Source of the DNA: Hymenobacter negativus
GTDB taxonomy: Bacteria; Bacteroidota; Bacteroidia; Cytophagales; Hymenobacteraceae
Assembly: GCF_017571495.1 (NCBI RefSeq)
Contig: NZ_JAGETZ010000015.1
Span: 1-64,000 of the forward strand
DNA: 64,000 bases
Reading direction: 5' to 3'
The translations under genes and the position numbers were made by a program. Under the pieces are notes generated by a model that ran no database searches, was not told the origin of the DNA, and saw nothing but the letters and a program-made list of their open reading frames with translations. Position 1 is the stretch's first letter; each line of letters opens with the position of its first letter. Shown here one piece after another: positions 27,588-36,634 of the stretch.

Positions 27588-29342
27588 ATGAAAAATAAGA
27601 CAAGTGCATCGCCCCGTCGTTGGTATCATCCGACGGGTGGGCTGCTGGTATGCGCGCTCCTGCTTCTGGGCGCGCCGGGTGTTTGGGGCCAGCGTCTGCC
27701 CTCGTTTCCGGGGGCCGAAGGGGCGGGCAAGTATGTAACCGGCGGCCGGGGTACACCCGCCGTGCCCACCACTGTGTTTGAGGTGACGAGCCTGGCCGAT
27801 ACCAACATGCCGGGCACGCTGCGCTACGCCCTGACCGCCACGGCGGCGGCCCGCACCATCGTGTTTCGGGTGTGCGGCACCATTCACCTCACCTCGCGGC
27901 TCGGCATCACGCGGCCCAATACCACCATTGCGGGCCAGACGGCCCCCGGCGACGGCATTTGCCTGGCTGACTACCCGGTGGCCATAGGCACCGACAACGT
28001 GGTGGTGCGCTTTCTGCGCTTCCGCATGGGCGACAAAAACCAGCAGGTGCTGGATGCCAGCGGCAACCCCATCCTGGGCAGCGGCGGCGATGATGCCTTT
28101 GGCAGCATAAACCACAGCAATATCATCATCGACCACTGCACCATGAGCTGGAGCGACGACGAGGCCTTCACCTTTTACGGCGCCACCACCGACTCGATGA
28201 CGCTGCAGTGGAACCTGATTTCGGAGCCGCTCAACTACTCGTACCACGTAGAAGTGGCAGGCGGCGGCTACGTGAACCACGGCTACGGCGGCATCTGGGG
28301 CGGGCGCTACGCCTCCTTTCACCACAACCTGTTTGCCCACTGCTACAGCCGCACGCCGCGCTGGAACGGCGCCCGCTACGGGGTGCCCATCGGCTCGGAA
28401 AACTGTGATTTCCGCAACAACGTCGTCTACAACTGGGGCATCAACAACACCTATGGCGGTGAGGGCGGCAACTACAACATGGTGAACAACTACTACAAGT
28501 GGGGCCCCAACAGCAGCTCGCGCACCCGCATTTTCAACCCGGACAACCAAACCACGGCCCCCGCCATCCCCTTCCCCCGGGTCTACCTGACGGGCAACTA
28601 CCTCGACGGCTCGGCCGCCATTACGGCCCATAACTGGAAGGGCGTGGTGATGGGCAGCGGCATCGCCGCCGATACCGTGCTATCGAAGGTGAATACGCCG
28701 TTCTCCTTTTTGCCCATCACCACCCAAACGGCCCCCGCCGCCTACAACTCGGTGCTGCAATATGTTGGCTGCGTGCTGCCGGCGCGCGATGCCCTGGACC
28801 AGCGCATCATCAACGACGTTCAGAACCGCACCGGCAGCATCATCGACGTGCAGGGCAGCTTTCCGCACGGCACGCCTTACAGCACTTCGCAGGCAGCTTG
28901 GCCGGTGCTGGCCTGCGGCCCCGCCCCCGTCGACTCGGACCACGACGGCATGACCGACGCCTACGAAACCGCCCACGGCCTGAACCCCAACAGTCCCACC
29001 GACCGCTACGCCATCGGGCCCGGCGGCTATACCAACCTCGAAAATTACCTCAACGGCCTGGCCGCGGCCGTGGTGCTGGGCAGCAAAAGCGCCGCCGACG
29101 CGGCCGCGCTGAGCGTGTACCCGAACCCCGCTCAAGGGCAATTTACCCTCGCGCACCCCAGCGCCGGCCGCGCCGCCACCATCGAAATCTATTCATTCGA
29201 CGGCCGCCGCGTGGGCACGGCCACGGTCCAGCCCGGCACCACCCAAACCCAGCTGCCCCTGACGGGCCTGGCCGCCGGCTGCTATCTGGTGCGCTACCAG
29301 GATGCCGCCGGCACCCTGACTGTGAAGCTGCTACACGACTAA
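27588..29342 (+). CDS. Pectate lyase-like PL1 enzyme with T9SS tail
   Basis: A 584-residue secreted lyase for polygalacturonate. After a signal peptide (LLVCALLLLGAPGVWGQ) the PL1-type beta-helix begins with LPSFPGAEGAGKYVTGGRG and GTLRYAL, then TIAGQTAPGDGI and IDHCTMSWSDDEAFT, which carries Ca-binding Asp residues. A type-3-repeat calcium loop (VDSDHDGMTDAYETAHGLNP, about 445-465) precedes a T9SS sorting domain (LSVYPNPAQGQF to the end). It should act at the cell surface or be released, with the esterase encoded 54 bp downstream removing methyl groups first. Confidence 0.9.
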   Translation: MKNKTSASPRRWYHPTGGLLVCALLLLGAPGVWGQRLPSFPGAEGAGKYVTGGRGTPAVPTTVFEVTSLADTNMPGTLRYALTATAAARTIVFRVCGTIHLTSRLGITRPNTTIAGQTAPGDGICLADYPVAIGTDNVVVRFLRFRMGDKNQQVLDASGNPILGSGGDDAFGSINHSNIIIDHCTMSWSDDEAFTFYGATTDSMTLQWNLISEPLNYSYHVEVAGGGYVNHGYGGIWGGRYASFHHNLFAHCYSRTPRWNGARYGVPIGSENCDFRNNVVYNWGINNTYGGEGGNYNMVNNYYKWGPNSSSRTRIFNPDNQTTAPAIPFPRVYLTGNYLDGSAAITAHNWKGVVMGSGIAADTVLSKVNTPFSFLPITTQTAPAAYNSVLQYVGCVLPARDALDQRIINDVQNRTGSIIDVQGSFPHGTPYSTSQAAWPVLACGPAPVDSDHDGMTDAYETAHGLNPNSPTDRYAIGPGGYTNLENYLNGLAAAVVLGSKSAADAAALSVYPNPAQGQFTLAHPSAGRAATIEIYSFDGRRVGTATVQPGTTQTQLPLTGLAAGCYLVRYQDAAGTLTVKLLHD

Positions 29343-29396
29343 TACTTCTTTTCCGCCTTGCTTCCGAAAGCTGGCTTTCATTTTTCCCACCCTAAA

Positions 29397-31997
29397 ATGT
29401 TGTTTATGAGACGTCTGTTTACGGTTTTTCCATCCGCTGTGCTGGCCCGCTTCGGCGCGCTGGTGCTGCTGTTGGCCCTGGCCGCCACGGCCCAGGCCCA
29501 GACCTACGACCTGGTAGTGGCCAAGGACGGCACTGGCAATTATACCTCGGTGCAGGCTGCCATCAACGCGGCGCCCACGGGCCGCACCGTGCCCTTCACC
29601 ATCTTCATCAAGAACGGCAAGTACCGCGAACGGGTGAATATTCCAGCCAACAAGCCTTTCTTGCAGCTCACCGGGGAGAGCGTGGCCAACACCATTATTA
29701 CCTACGACTTGGCCAATACCCCCGCGTTCCCCGGCAACACATCCACGGTCATCATCAACGCCTCGGACATTACGGCCGTCAACCTCACGTTTGAGAACTC
29801 CTACGGCGAGTCGCCGCAGGCGCTGGCCATGTACACCACCGGCGATCGGATTGCCTTCAAGGGCTGCCGCTTCACCGGCGGACAGGACACCATGCAGCTT
29901 AATGCCGGCGCGGGCTTGCGCAACTACTTCAAGGACTGCTACATTGATGGCGTCGTGGACTTTATTTTTGGGAGTGCGCGGGGCGTGTTCGAGAACTGCT
30001 ACATCTACCCCAAAACCCGGCGCAACGGCGGCAACCTCGGCTACATCACTGCCGCCAATACGCAGCAGGGCCAGCCCTACGGCTTCGTGTTTCGCAACTG
30101 CACCATCCTCGACAACCGGGGGACGACGACCTACACGCTGGGCCGGCCCTGGCAGAACGACTCGGGCTCGACGCCCACCGACCGCTCGGCCACCAAAGTG
30201 GTGTGGCTGAACACCATCATGGGCAACACCATCCGGCCCACCGGCTGGCAGCCCTGGGATGCCGGCACGGTCACCAGCTTCATCACCTACGCCGAATACA
30301 AGAGCCGCGACTTCAGCGGCGCCTTGGTGGACGTGAGCCAGCGCCTGCCCTGGACCATTCAGCTCACCGCTGCCGACACGGCCACCTACACCCGCGCCGC
30401 CGTGCTGGGCAACTGGAACCCCTGCGCCCTGAGCAGCACGTTCTGCACCAGCGCCCCGGCCCCCATTGTGGTATCCAACTTCTGGGCCCTGAAAGGCTCG
30501 GCTACCACACCTTCGACTCTGAACTGGAACCTGAGCTGGCCCGTGGCCGGCGTGCAGTGCCAGCTGATGCGCAGCACCACGCGCCGGGGCGTTTACACGC
30601 CGCTTTACTCTTCTACCAATGCCGTGGCCACCAACGTGAACGTCGGCACCACCGACCCCATTCCCGCGCCCGGCACCTCTTACTTCTACTACGTGCAGGC
30701 CTCCAAAACCGGCCTGGCCGCGCACATCACCGACACGCTGGAAATATCCAGCACGCCCACTGTCTTCACCACGGGCACTTTGCAGGCGTTTTTGCAAGGC
30801 GGCAGCGTGCCCTCGGCGGCCCAAAACCTCCAGGTAAGCGCCGAAAACCTGACCACGGCTACCACCGTGACACCGCCGGCCGGGTTCGAGGTATCGGCCA
30901 ATGGCACCACTTGGTTTGGCAATGCGGCCCCGCTGGTGGTGGCGCAAAGCAGCGGCAGCATCGCCGCTACCACCATCAGCGTGCGCCTCAATGCCGGCCC
31001 GGTGGGCACCTACGCCGGCAACCTGACCTTCACCAGCGCGGGCGCGGCCACGGTGAGCATACCGGTGACCGGACGGAAGCAGGCCACGGTGCTGCCGCAG
31101 TCGAACGTGCTGCTGTGGTGGCCGATGGCCCGCACCAACCAGGACAGTGCGGCCGTGCGGCCCGCCGGCGTACAAGTCAGCACGCCCACGTTCCGCAAGT
31201 TTCAGCTGTCGAATGGCTCGACGGCGGCCGGGGTGCCGCCCTATTCCAGCCGCTACGGCCAGTCGTTTGCGCCGGACGCCAATGGCGGCTGGACTACCGC
31301 CGTGGGCGGCAATGGCGGCAACCTGAACCGCACCTACTACGAGCAGTTCACGGTGGCCCCCAGCGGCACCGGCGCCCTGCGCCTCGACTCCTTGATACTG
31401 AACGCCGCCGTGTCGCTTTCGGTGCTGAACACCAAGCTGGCCGTGGTGTGGTCGCGCTCCGGCTTCGCCACCGACTCGGCCGACGTGAGCGGCGGCAAAG
31501 GCCCGGGCGGCATCTTGCTGAGCACGGCCAACGGCAGCTTTGCCGCCCCCATTCTCACGACGACAACCAGCGACAACTACCGGCTGGCCCTGGCCGGGGC
31601 CACGGGCACCACGCTGGCCGCCGGGCAGCGCCTGACCATTCGGGTATACTTCAGCTGCGGCTCCGGCACCACCAACGGCCGCTTTGCCATGCTGAAAAAC
31701 GTGCAGGCGAAGGGCGAAGCCAACGTAGTGACGGGCGCACGCGCCGCGGCCGCCAGCCGCTTGCTCCAACTCTATCCCAACCCTGCTACCAGCCAGTGCC
31801 TGTTGGTGCACCCTGCCGCCAGCCGCGAAACCACTATTTCGGTGTATTCCTCGATGGGCCAGCGGGTGGCCACCATGCCCTGCGTGCCCGGCACCCAGCA
31901 AACCGCGCTCAACCTGTACGGCCTAGCCGCCGGTCACTACCTGGTGCGGTACGTCGGTGCCGAAGGCGCGCTGACGGTGAAGCTATTCCATCAGTAA
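29397..31997 (+). CDS. CE8 pectin methylesterase with Ig-like modules and T9SS tail
   Basis: A protein of about 866 residues that should demethylate pectin. The signal peptide ends near LAATAQAQ. The CE8 beta-helix shows TGGQDTMQLNAG, the catalytic Asp motif GVVDFIFGSARG and YTLGRPWQ. Next come a fibronectin-like stretch, a Bacteroidota Ig-like module (LQVSAENLTTATTVTPPAGF) and a roughly 200-residue domain I do not recognise (QSFAPDANGGWTTAVGG). The T9SS sorting domain is LLQLYPNPATSQCLLVHP onward. ATGs at 29397 and 29406 are equally plausible starts. It is probably co-transcribed with the pectate lyase. Confidence 0.9.
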   Translation: MLFMRRLFTVFPSAVLARFGALVLLLALAATAQAQTYDLVVAKDGTGNYTSVQAAINAAPTGRTVPFTIFIKNGKYRERVNIPANKPFLQLTGESVANTIITYDLANTPAFPGNTSTVIINASDITAVNLTFENSYGESPQALAMYTTGDRIAFKGCRFTGGQDTMQLNAGAGLRNYFKDCYIDGVVDFIFGSARGVFENCYIYPKTRRNGGNLGYITAANTQQGQPYGFVFRNCTILDNRGTTTYTLGRPWQNDSGSTPTDRSATKVVWLNTIMGNTIRPTGWQPWDAGTVTSFITYAEYKSRDFSGALVDVSQRLPWTIQLTAADTATYTRAAVLGNWNPCALSSTFCTSAPAPIVVSNFWALKGSATTPSTLNWNLSWPVAGVQCQLMRSTTRRGVYTPLYSSTNAVATNVNVGTTDPIPAPGTSYFYYVQASKTGLAAHITDTLEISSTPTVFTTGTLQAFLQGGSVPSAAQNLQVSAENLTTATTVTPPAGFEVSANGTTWFGNAAPLVVAQSSGSIAATTISVRLNAGPVGTYAGNLTFTSAGAATVSIPVTGRKQATVLPQSNVLLWWPMARTNQDSAAVRPAGVQVSTPTFRKFQLSNGSTAAGVPPYSSRYGQSFAPDANGGWTTAVGGNGGNLNRTYYEQFTVAPSGTGALRLDSLILNAAVSLSVLNTKLAVVWSRSGFATDSADVSGGKGPGGILLSTANGSFAAPILTTTTSDNYRLALAGATGTTLAAGQRLTIRVYFSCGSGTTNGRFAMLKNVQAKGEANVVTGARAAAASRLLQLYPNPATSQCLLVHPAASRETTISVYSSMGQRVATMPCVPGTQQTALNLYGLAAGHYLVRYVGAEGALTVKLFHQ

Positions 31998-32095
31998 TTT
32001 CAGTGTGCCGTTCCGGAAAGCACGGCTCTGTTCTGGCTTACTCGTGTGTATTTCGGTTCGCCATCGCACCTCCCCGGTCACTCAGACCGACGAAT

Positions 32096-32114
32096 CTGAC
32101 ACTCAGCGTGTCAG
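32096..32114. terminator. Hairpin between convergent genes
   Basis: A perfect 7-bp inverted repeat CTGACAC-TCAGC-GTGTCAG lies between the converging esterase and SDR genes, a position that fits a bidirectional terminator. No clear U-run is present. Confidence 0.4.
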
Positions 32115-32145
32115 TACTTGTGGTGATATCTGGGATTCCAGTTGA

Positions 32146-33063
32146 TTAAGCAATCAGATTCAGGGCCACATCCCACAGGCGCTCGGCATTGGCTGCGTCG
32201 AGGGCATAGGCTGCCACGCCCTGGTAGTCCGCGGGGCGGCGCAGAACGATTTCGGCCTCGTTGCAGTCCTCGAAGTAGCGCCCGCCAATCCCCGCCAGTA
32301 GCGGTGAGGTGGCCAGCAGTATGGTCGTGGCGGCCCCTTGGGCTGAGGTTTTGCGGCGCTCAGGCGGAGTTTTCAGGCCGCCGGTGTGCTTTTGCAGGTT
32401 GGTGGCAATGGCCCCGGGGTTGAGGGCATTGGCATAGATGCCGTCCCGGGCCCAGCGGCGGGTCGCCTCCACGGCCAGCAGCGCACAGGCCGTTTTGGAC
32501 TGTCCGTAGGCTAGGAACGGGTCGTACGGAATAAAGTTGAAGGTCAGGTCGTCGAAGAAAACAGGCGCAAACAGGTTGCTGCTGGAGCTGACCGATACGA
32601 TGCGGGCACCCTGGGCAGCGGCTAGGGCAGCTTGTAGCCCCACCGTGAGGGCAAAATGGCCCAGGAAGTTGGTCGCAAACTGCATCTCCCAGCCTTCGGG
32701 TGTGCGGGTGAGCTCGGGCAGGGCCATAATGCCGGCGTTGTTAATCAGCAGGTGCAGAGGTCCCTGCCAGGCCGCCACAAACGCCTGCACCGAGGTCTGG
32801 TTGCTCACGTCCAGGGGCGCGACCCGCACGTTTGGATTGCCGGTCTGAGCCTGAATATCAGCGGCCACGGCCCGCCCGGCCGCCAGGTTTCGAACCGCCA
32901 AGGTGACTTCGGCCCCCGCGCCAGCCAGCACCCGCACCGTGTCGATGCCAATGCCCGACGAGCCGCCAGTCACGATAGCCCGTTTCCCTTGGAGACTAAT
33001 GCCTTGGATGACGTCATCGGCGGATGAAGTGAAGCCGAAAGGTGTTTTGATGCGTTCTTGCAT
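32146..33063 (-). CDS. Short-chain dehydrogenase/reductase (retinol dehydrogenase-like)
   Basis: A 305-residue NAD(P)-dependent oxidoreductase. The nucleotide-binding motif is VTGGSSGIGIDTV, followed by LINNAGIM; the catalytic Ser is in IVSVSSSSN and the YxxxK pair in AYGQSKTACAL. The C-terminus is longer than in minimal SDRs, as in the WWOX/retinol dehydrogenase-like group. The start at 33063 is preferred because conserved sequence begins soon after. The substrate is unknown; neighbours suggest detoxification of reactive carbonyls. Confidence 0.9.
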   Translation of the reverse strand: MQERIKTPFGFTSSADDVIQGISLQGKRAIVTGGSSGIGIDTVRVLAGAGAEVTLAVRNLAAGRAVAADIQAQTGNPNVRVAPLDVSNQTSVQAFVAAWQGPLHLLINNAGIMALPELTRTPEGWEMQFATNFLGHFALTVGLQAALAAAQGARIVSVSSSSNLFAPVFFDDLTFNFIPYDPFLAYGQSKTACALLAVEATRRWARDGIYANALNPGAIATNLQKHTGGLKTPPERRKTSAQGAATTILLATSPLLAGIGGRYFEDCNEAEIVLRRPADYQGVAAYALDAANAERLWDVALNLIA

Positions 33064-33318
33064 GTCTTTTAAGCAAATGGTGATGGGAGCCAAATGTCTG
33101 GCTGCCAATGCACAAAATTCGACCTTTATTCGCCTGTTCGTTTTGCCGTACGGCTCAAAGTCGCTTTCCTAAAAAGCTCACTTCGGCTGGATAGCATCTG
33201 CAAGAGGTGAGGCTTAAAAGGCTGGTTTAGTTCAGGGGCAACCTTTGGCGCTGGCTTGGGAAACGGTAGCCCACGGGGCAGGTACTAGTCCAGATTGGGC
33301 GCGAGTTGCAAAAAGCAC

Positions 33319-33960
33319 CTAACGGACCGCCACTTGCGTACACTTGTCCTGCAGCCGCACCCAGGTAAGTTCTCCAATGCAGAAAGGCGCGCGCGAAGTC
33401 AGCACGATTTCCACCGTTACATTAGTGGAGTCGCTTTTTTCGATGTATCCCACGGTACCATTGGCCATACGTGCCGGCGGGGCGGTAGCCCAGACGCGCA
33501 CCGAATCGCCAGTATGAATACTTGTATACCAGTCAGCGGGCAAGAGCAGCAAAACAACGAGGTAGCTGTGCCGTGAAATGGTGGTCACTGGGGTGAGGGG
33601 GCTGATATACTGGCCGATGCTTAATAAGTTGGGGCCTAAAAAACCTGCCCGCGGGGCCGTAACGAAAGTATGATTGCTAAGCGTCACCAATAGCTGGCCC
33701 TGCCGAGCGTAGTCGCCCTGCGAGAAAAACAAGTTCTTCACTCTCCCCGACGTTCGGGCCAGTAGTGGGAGGTCCCCGCCCGCGCCAACAACCCCGTTCG
33801 CTACCAAAAACGTAGAGTCCAGCCATACCGCCTCCCGTTGGAGAGGCTGCAAGTGTTGCCCTACGTTTGAAGAGGACGCCTTTCTAACGCTCCCCATCCA
33901 AACCAATCCGCTGGCGGCCAACAGCCCTAATCCAGCACCGATAAGCCAGCGCGTTTTCAT
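33319..33960 (-). CDS. Small HlyD/RND-adaptor-like protein lacking the coiled-coil hairpin
   Basis: A 213-residue membrane-anchored protein (TM WLIGAGLGLLAASGLVWMG). Two halves of a lipoyl-like fold are visible: LLARTSGRVKNLFFSQGD, ARQGQLLVTLSN and then TAPRAGFLGPNLLSIGQYI. Normal adaptors carry a 60-100-residue alpha-hairpin between these halves; here only a few residues separate them. A beta-barrel-like domain follows (LPADWYTSIHTGDSVRVWA). No pump or outer-membrane channel gene is adjacent. It may be a shortened adaptor or a relic with a new role. Confidence 0.65.
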   Translation of the reverse strand: MKTRWLIGAGLGLLAASGLVWMGSVRKASSSNVGQHLQPLQREAVWLDSTFLVANGVVGAGGDLPLLARTSGRVKNLFFSQGDYARQGQLLVTLSNHTFVTAPRAGFLGPNLLSIGQYISPLTPVTTISRHSYLVVLLLLPADWYTSIHTGDSVRVWATAPPARMANGTVGYIEKSDSTNVTVEIVLTSRAPFCIGELTWVRLQDKCTQVAVR

Positions 33961-34083
33961 TGATGAAAAGTGATTACTATTGCCCCACAAGGATGAGTTT
34001 GGAGAAGGTCATTCTAGGCTGGTTTTCAGCCAAAGCGTTGCCTGCAAGCCAACGGTCAGCCATTTCTGACCAGAATAGGCGGG

Positions 34084-34884
34084 TTAGCGCTTGGATAGCT
34101 GTTGGGCCGAGAGCTTCTCCGTAGCGGAAATAATGAAGTCGGCCACCTTTTTTGGCTGCGACAGCATCGATACGTGGCTGGACTTGAGCACCAGGGTAGT
34201 CGCGTGCATTCGCTTAGCCGCCACTTTTTCCAGGTCCGGATTAATCATCCGGTCTTCGCCAGCGACAATAAACCAGGTGGGCCTGGTCTTCCAGGCTGCC
34301 TTCGTGACCTTTTCATCCGGGCATTGCTTGGCCCAACCCCCTTGCACGCTGTACATGACCTTGGTCTGCAGCGGCGGCAGGTCCTGGGCAAAATCTTCCG
34401 TAAAGCCTTTCTGACTTAGAACAAGGAATCCAGACGCATCTGGCTTGTATTCGGCTGGGCCGGGCGCTGTTGGGCCTTCTTTGGCCATGTCCGATAGCGA
34501 CTGCCCGGCGTCGGGCGCCAAGGCCGAAAGGTACATGAGCCCGGCTACCTTGGGGTCGTTGCCTGCTTCGGTGATGACCACGCCGGCCCAGGAGTGTCCC
34601 ACTAGCAGCACAGGGCCATGCAGCATGGCAATGGCACGTTTGGTGGCCGCTACGTCGTCCGCCAGTGAAGTCAGCGGATTCTGAACGGAAATGACGGTGA
34701 GCCCCTTGGCCTGCAACATCGGGATGACCTTTTCCCAGCTCGACCCATCGGCCGAAGCGCCGTGCACCAGGACTACGTTTTTCACGCCTTGCGAAGCCGT
34801 TTTGAGGTGTGCTGGGTTGAGGGGAGTAAAAGACAGCAGGGCTGCCGCTAGTGCGCTAAGCGCAACAGTATGAAAATGGTGCAT
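34084..34884 (-). CDS. Exported alpha/beta hydrolase
   Basis: A 266-residue alpha/beta hydrolase with a signal-like N-terminus (FHTVALSALAAALLSF). The oxyanion region is VLVHGASADGSSWEKVI, the nucleophile elbow LLVGHSWAGVVITEA, the acid region IVAGEDRMINPDLEK and the probable His is in KSSHVSMLSQP. It belongs to the EstC/salicylate-esterase-like group common in stress regions. The start at 34884 is chosen since the signal peptide follows at once. Confidence 0.86.
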   Translation of the reverse strand: MHHFHTVALSALAAALLSFTPLNPAHLKTASQGVKNVVLVHGASADGSSWEKVIPMLQAKGLTVISVQNPLTSLADDVAATKRAIAMLHGPVLLVGHSWAGVVITEAGNDPKVAGLMYLSALAPDAGQSLSDMAKEGPTAPGPAEYKPDASGFLVLSQKGFTEDFAQDLPPLQTKVMYSVQGGWAKQCPDEKVTKAAWKTRPTWFIVAGEDRMINPDLEKVAAKRMHATTLVLKSSHVSMLSQPKKVADFIISATEKLSAQQLSKR

Positions 34885-35049
34885 AAGAAAAATGGTTAGG
34901 AAGGTGGTTCGGGCATAGGTCGCCGTGAGCAAGCAAACCGGCCGCCTGTAATGCAATTGCCTGGGCACAACTACTCATTTCCATGACTGGGGTGACCAGC
35001 TTGGGAAGTATGCCGCAGGAGGAATGATGGCCTCTATGGCCTCGAACAC

Positions 35050-35520
35050 CTAATGATGGGAAACGGGAGCGCCTTTTTGCTCGGGCACCACAAACGAAAT
35101 GGCTTTGCGGTCGATGATGTGGTGAGTAGGGTCCGCTAGCTCAATCAGGATGCGATGGGGGCCGGGAGGAAAGCCATTCAGGATGAGCGGCTCCCCGCTG
35201 GCATCGGCCCAGTGCCAGGGGGCATCGTCGATGGTCACGTGAATGTGGCCGATGCGCGGAGATACATCCAGTGCCGCCGGTCCGTACACGGGCACAATGC
35301 GCAGGTTATCGGTACGGTACTGCACCACTACCCGGCCCAGCGCCAACGGCTCGGGCAGGGGAGGGTCGACGTACAGCTTGGGCGGCGGCTCCGAGGTCAG
35401 CGGTACAACGGCGGGCGCTCCCAGAATGTCGCGGGCCGAGGGTTGGGCAGCGGCCTGCAACGCCGCACCTGCAATCAGGCAGGAAAGAAGCAGAAAATAC
35501 GTGAGTGGGTGTGCCATCAT
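35050..35520 (-). CDS. DUF6130-like exported protein
   Basis: A 156-residue protein with a signal peptide (FLLLSCLIAGAALQAAAQ). The core (GHIHVTIDDAPWHWADASG then FPPGPHRILIELADPTHHII) is strongly patterned and resembles proteins labelled DUF6130. The two His and a Trp in HIHV and WHW could bind a metal, but no function is known. It lies between two alpha/beta hydrolase genes on the same strand. Confidence 0.75.
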   Translation of the reverse strand: MMAHPLTYFLLLSCLIAGAALQAAAQPSARDILGAPAVVPLTSEPPPKLYVDPPLPEPLALGRVVVQYRTDNLRIVPVYGPAALDVSPRIGHIHVTIDDAPWHWADASGEPLILNGFPPGPHRILIELADPTHHIIDRKAISFVVPEQKGAPVSHH

Positions 35521-35601
35521 GGTTGGGATTGGGGGTTAGAGTGAAGCTGTGAGCTTGCTCCGGCAGCAGGTGAATGCACCGCGCTGGCGAAGCCCGTTTG
35601 G

Positions 35602-36501
35602 TTAGTGCCACTGGTACGCGGCCTGCACTAGCTGGCGGGAGTTGCCGCACGCCGGCGGCAGCTTTCTGGTGAGAAAGTCATCCATCAGGCGGGCAACGGT
35701 CGCGTGGTCTTCTTCCAGCACAAAGTGGCCCGTGTTGAGCAGGTGGAGTTCCGCATGAAGCAAATCCCGCAGATAGGGACGAGCACCAGCCGGAGGGAAA
35801 ACCCGGTCATTCCGACCCCAGACAATGAGCATGGGGGGCTGATGCTGGCGGAAGTACGCCTGCCAAGCCGGGTACAGCGGGGGAGTGGACCGGTACGACG
35901 TAAAGAGCTGAAACTGCACAGCATCGTGGCCAGGGCGGGTGAGCAGGGCTTGGTCCATGGTCCAGGTATCGGGACTTAGGTTTTCCGCGTTCCGCGCCCC
36001 ATTGGCGTAGCGCCAGTAGGTTTTCCCGAACGTACACAGTTCCCCTGGCTTGAACTCATCGGCTGGGGCTTGGTTGCTTTTCCAGTACACGGGGTCCCAG
36101 AAGGTTTCCAAGCCTTCGTAGGCGTTGCCGTTTTGTACAATTAGTGCATCAATCCACTCCGGATGGTTGGCCGCAATTCGAAACCCAATCGGGGCCCCGT
36201 AGTCCATGACGTAGACGCTCATGCGCGTCAGCCCCAGCACTCCAATGAAGTCTTCCATCACGTTGGCCAGGTTATCGAAACTGTATTCAAACTCGGTTAC
36301 GCTAGGAAAACTGCTCTGCCCAAAGCCGGGGTAGTCCGGCGCCACGAGGTAGTAGTGGTCTTCCAAATCCCGCATCAGGTCCCGAAAAAGGAAAGAAGAG
36401 GTGGGGAAACCATGCAGCAGCAGAATGGCGGGATTGGCCGGGTTGCCAGCCTGACGGTAAAAGATATCCAGGTCGTTAACTCGGGCTTTTTTGAATTTCA
36501 T
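35602..36501 (-). CDS. Alpha/beta hydrolase, epoxide hydrolase/dehalogenase-like
   Basis: A 299-residue cytoplasmic enzyme. The oxyanion motif is LLLHGFPTSSFLF; the nucleophile is probably Asp100 in VYVMDYGAPIGFRIA, as in epoxide hydrolases and haloalkane dehalogenases. The second acid is in VWGRNDRVFPPAGARP and the His in LLNTGHFVLEEDHA. A close paralogue lies 22 kb away at 57822-58724, with the same nucleophile position. The substrate is not known. Confidence 0.88.
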   Translation of the reverse strand: MKFKKARVNDLDIFYRQAGNPANPAILLLHGFPTSSFLFRDLMRDLEDHYYLVAPDYPGFGQSSFPSVTEFEYSFDNLANVMEDFIGVLGLTRMSVYVMDYGAPIGFRIAANHPEWIDALIVQNGNAYEGLETFWDPVYWKSNQAPADEFKPGELCTFGKTYWRYANGARNAENLSPDTWTMDQALLTRPGHDAVQFQLFTSYRSTPPLYPAWQAYFRQHQPPMLIVWGRNDRVFPPAGARPYLRDLLHAELHLLNTGHFVLEEDHATVARLMDDFLTRKLPPACGNSRQLVQAAYQWH

Positions 36502-36560
36502 AGGAGTAGCACTTGAGAAGACGTAGGGCCGAAGCTGCCATGCACAACGAGGCCCTTTGG

Positions 36561-36593
36561 AGTAGGCTGGCGCGTCGCAGTCGCCAGCCTACT
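36561..36593 (-). terminator. 12-bp hairpin terminator candidate
   Basis: A perfect inverted repeat AGTAGGCTGGCG-N9-CGCCAGCCTACT lies just after the esterase stop and before the next same-strand gene. The stem is strong but lacks a U-run. Confidence 0.5.
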
Positions 36594-36634
36594 ATGGACA
36601 TTTTCAGTGTTTCAAAGCCAAACTTCAGGTAGCG

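Noticed and set aside
29331..31901. Very long minus-strand open frame opposite the pectin methylesterase
   Set aside because: It is rich in Gly/Ala/Arg/His with no domain pattern, a shadow of a GC-rich gene; the plus strand has clear CE8 motifs.
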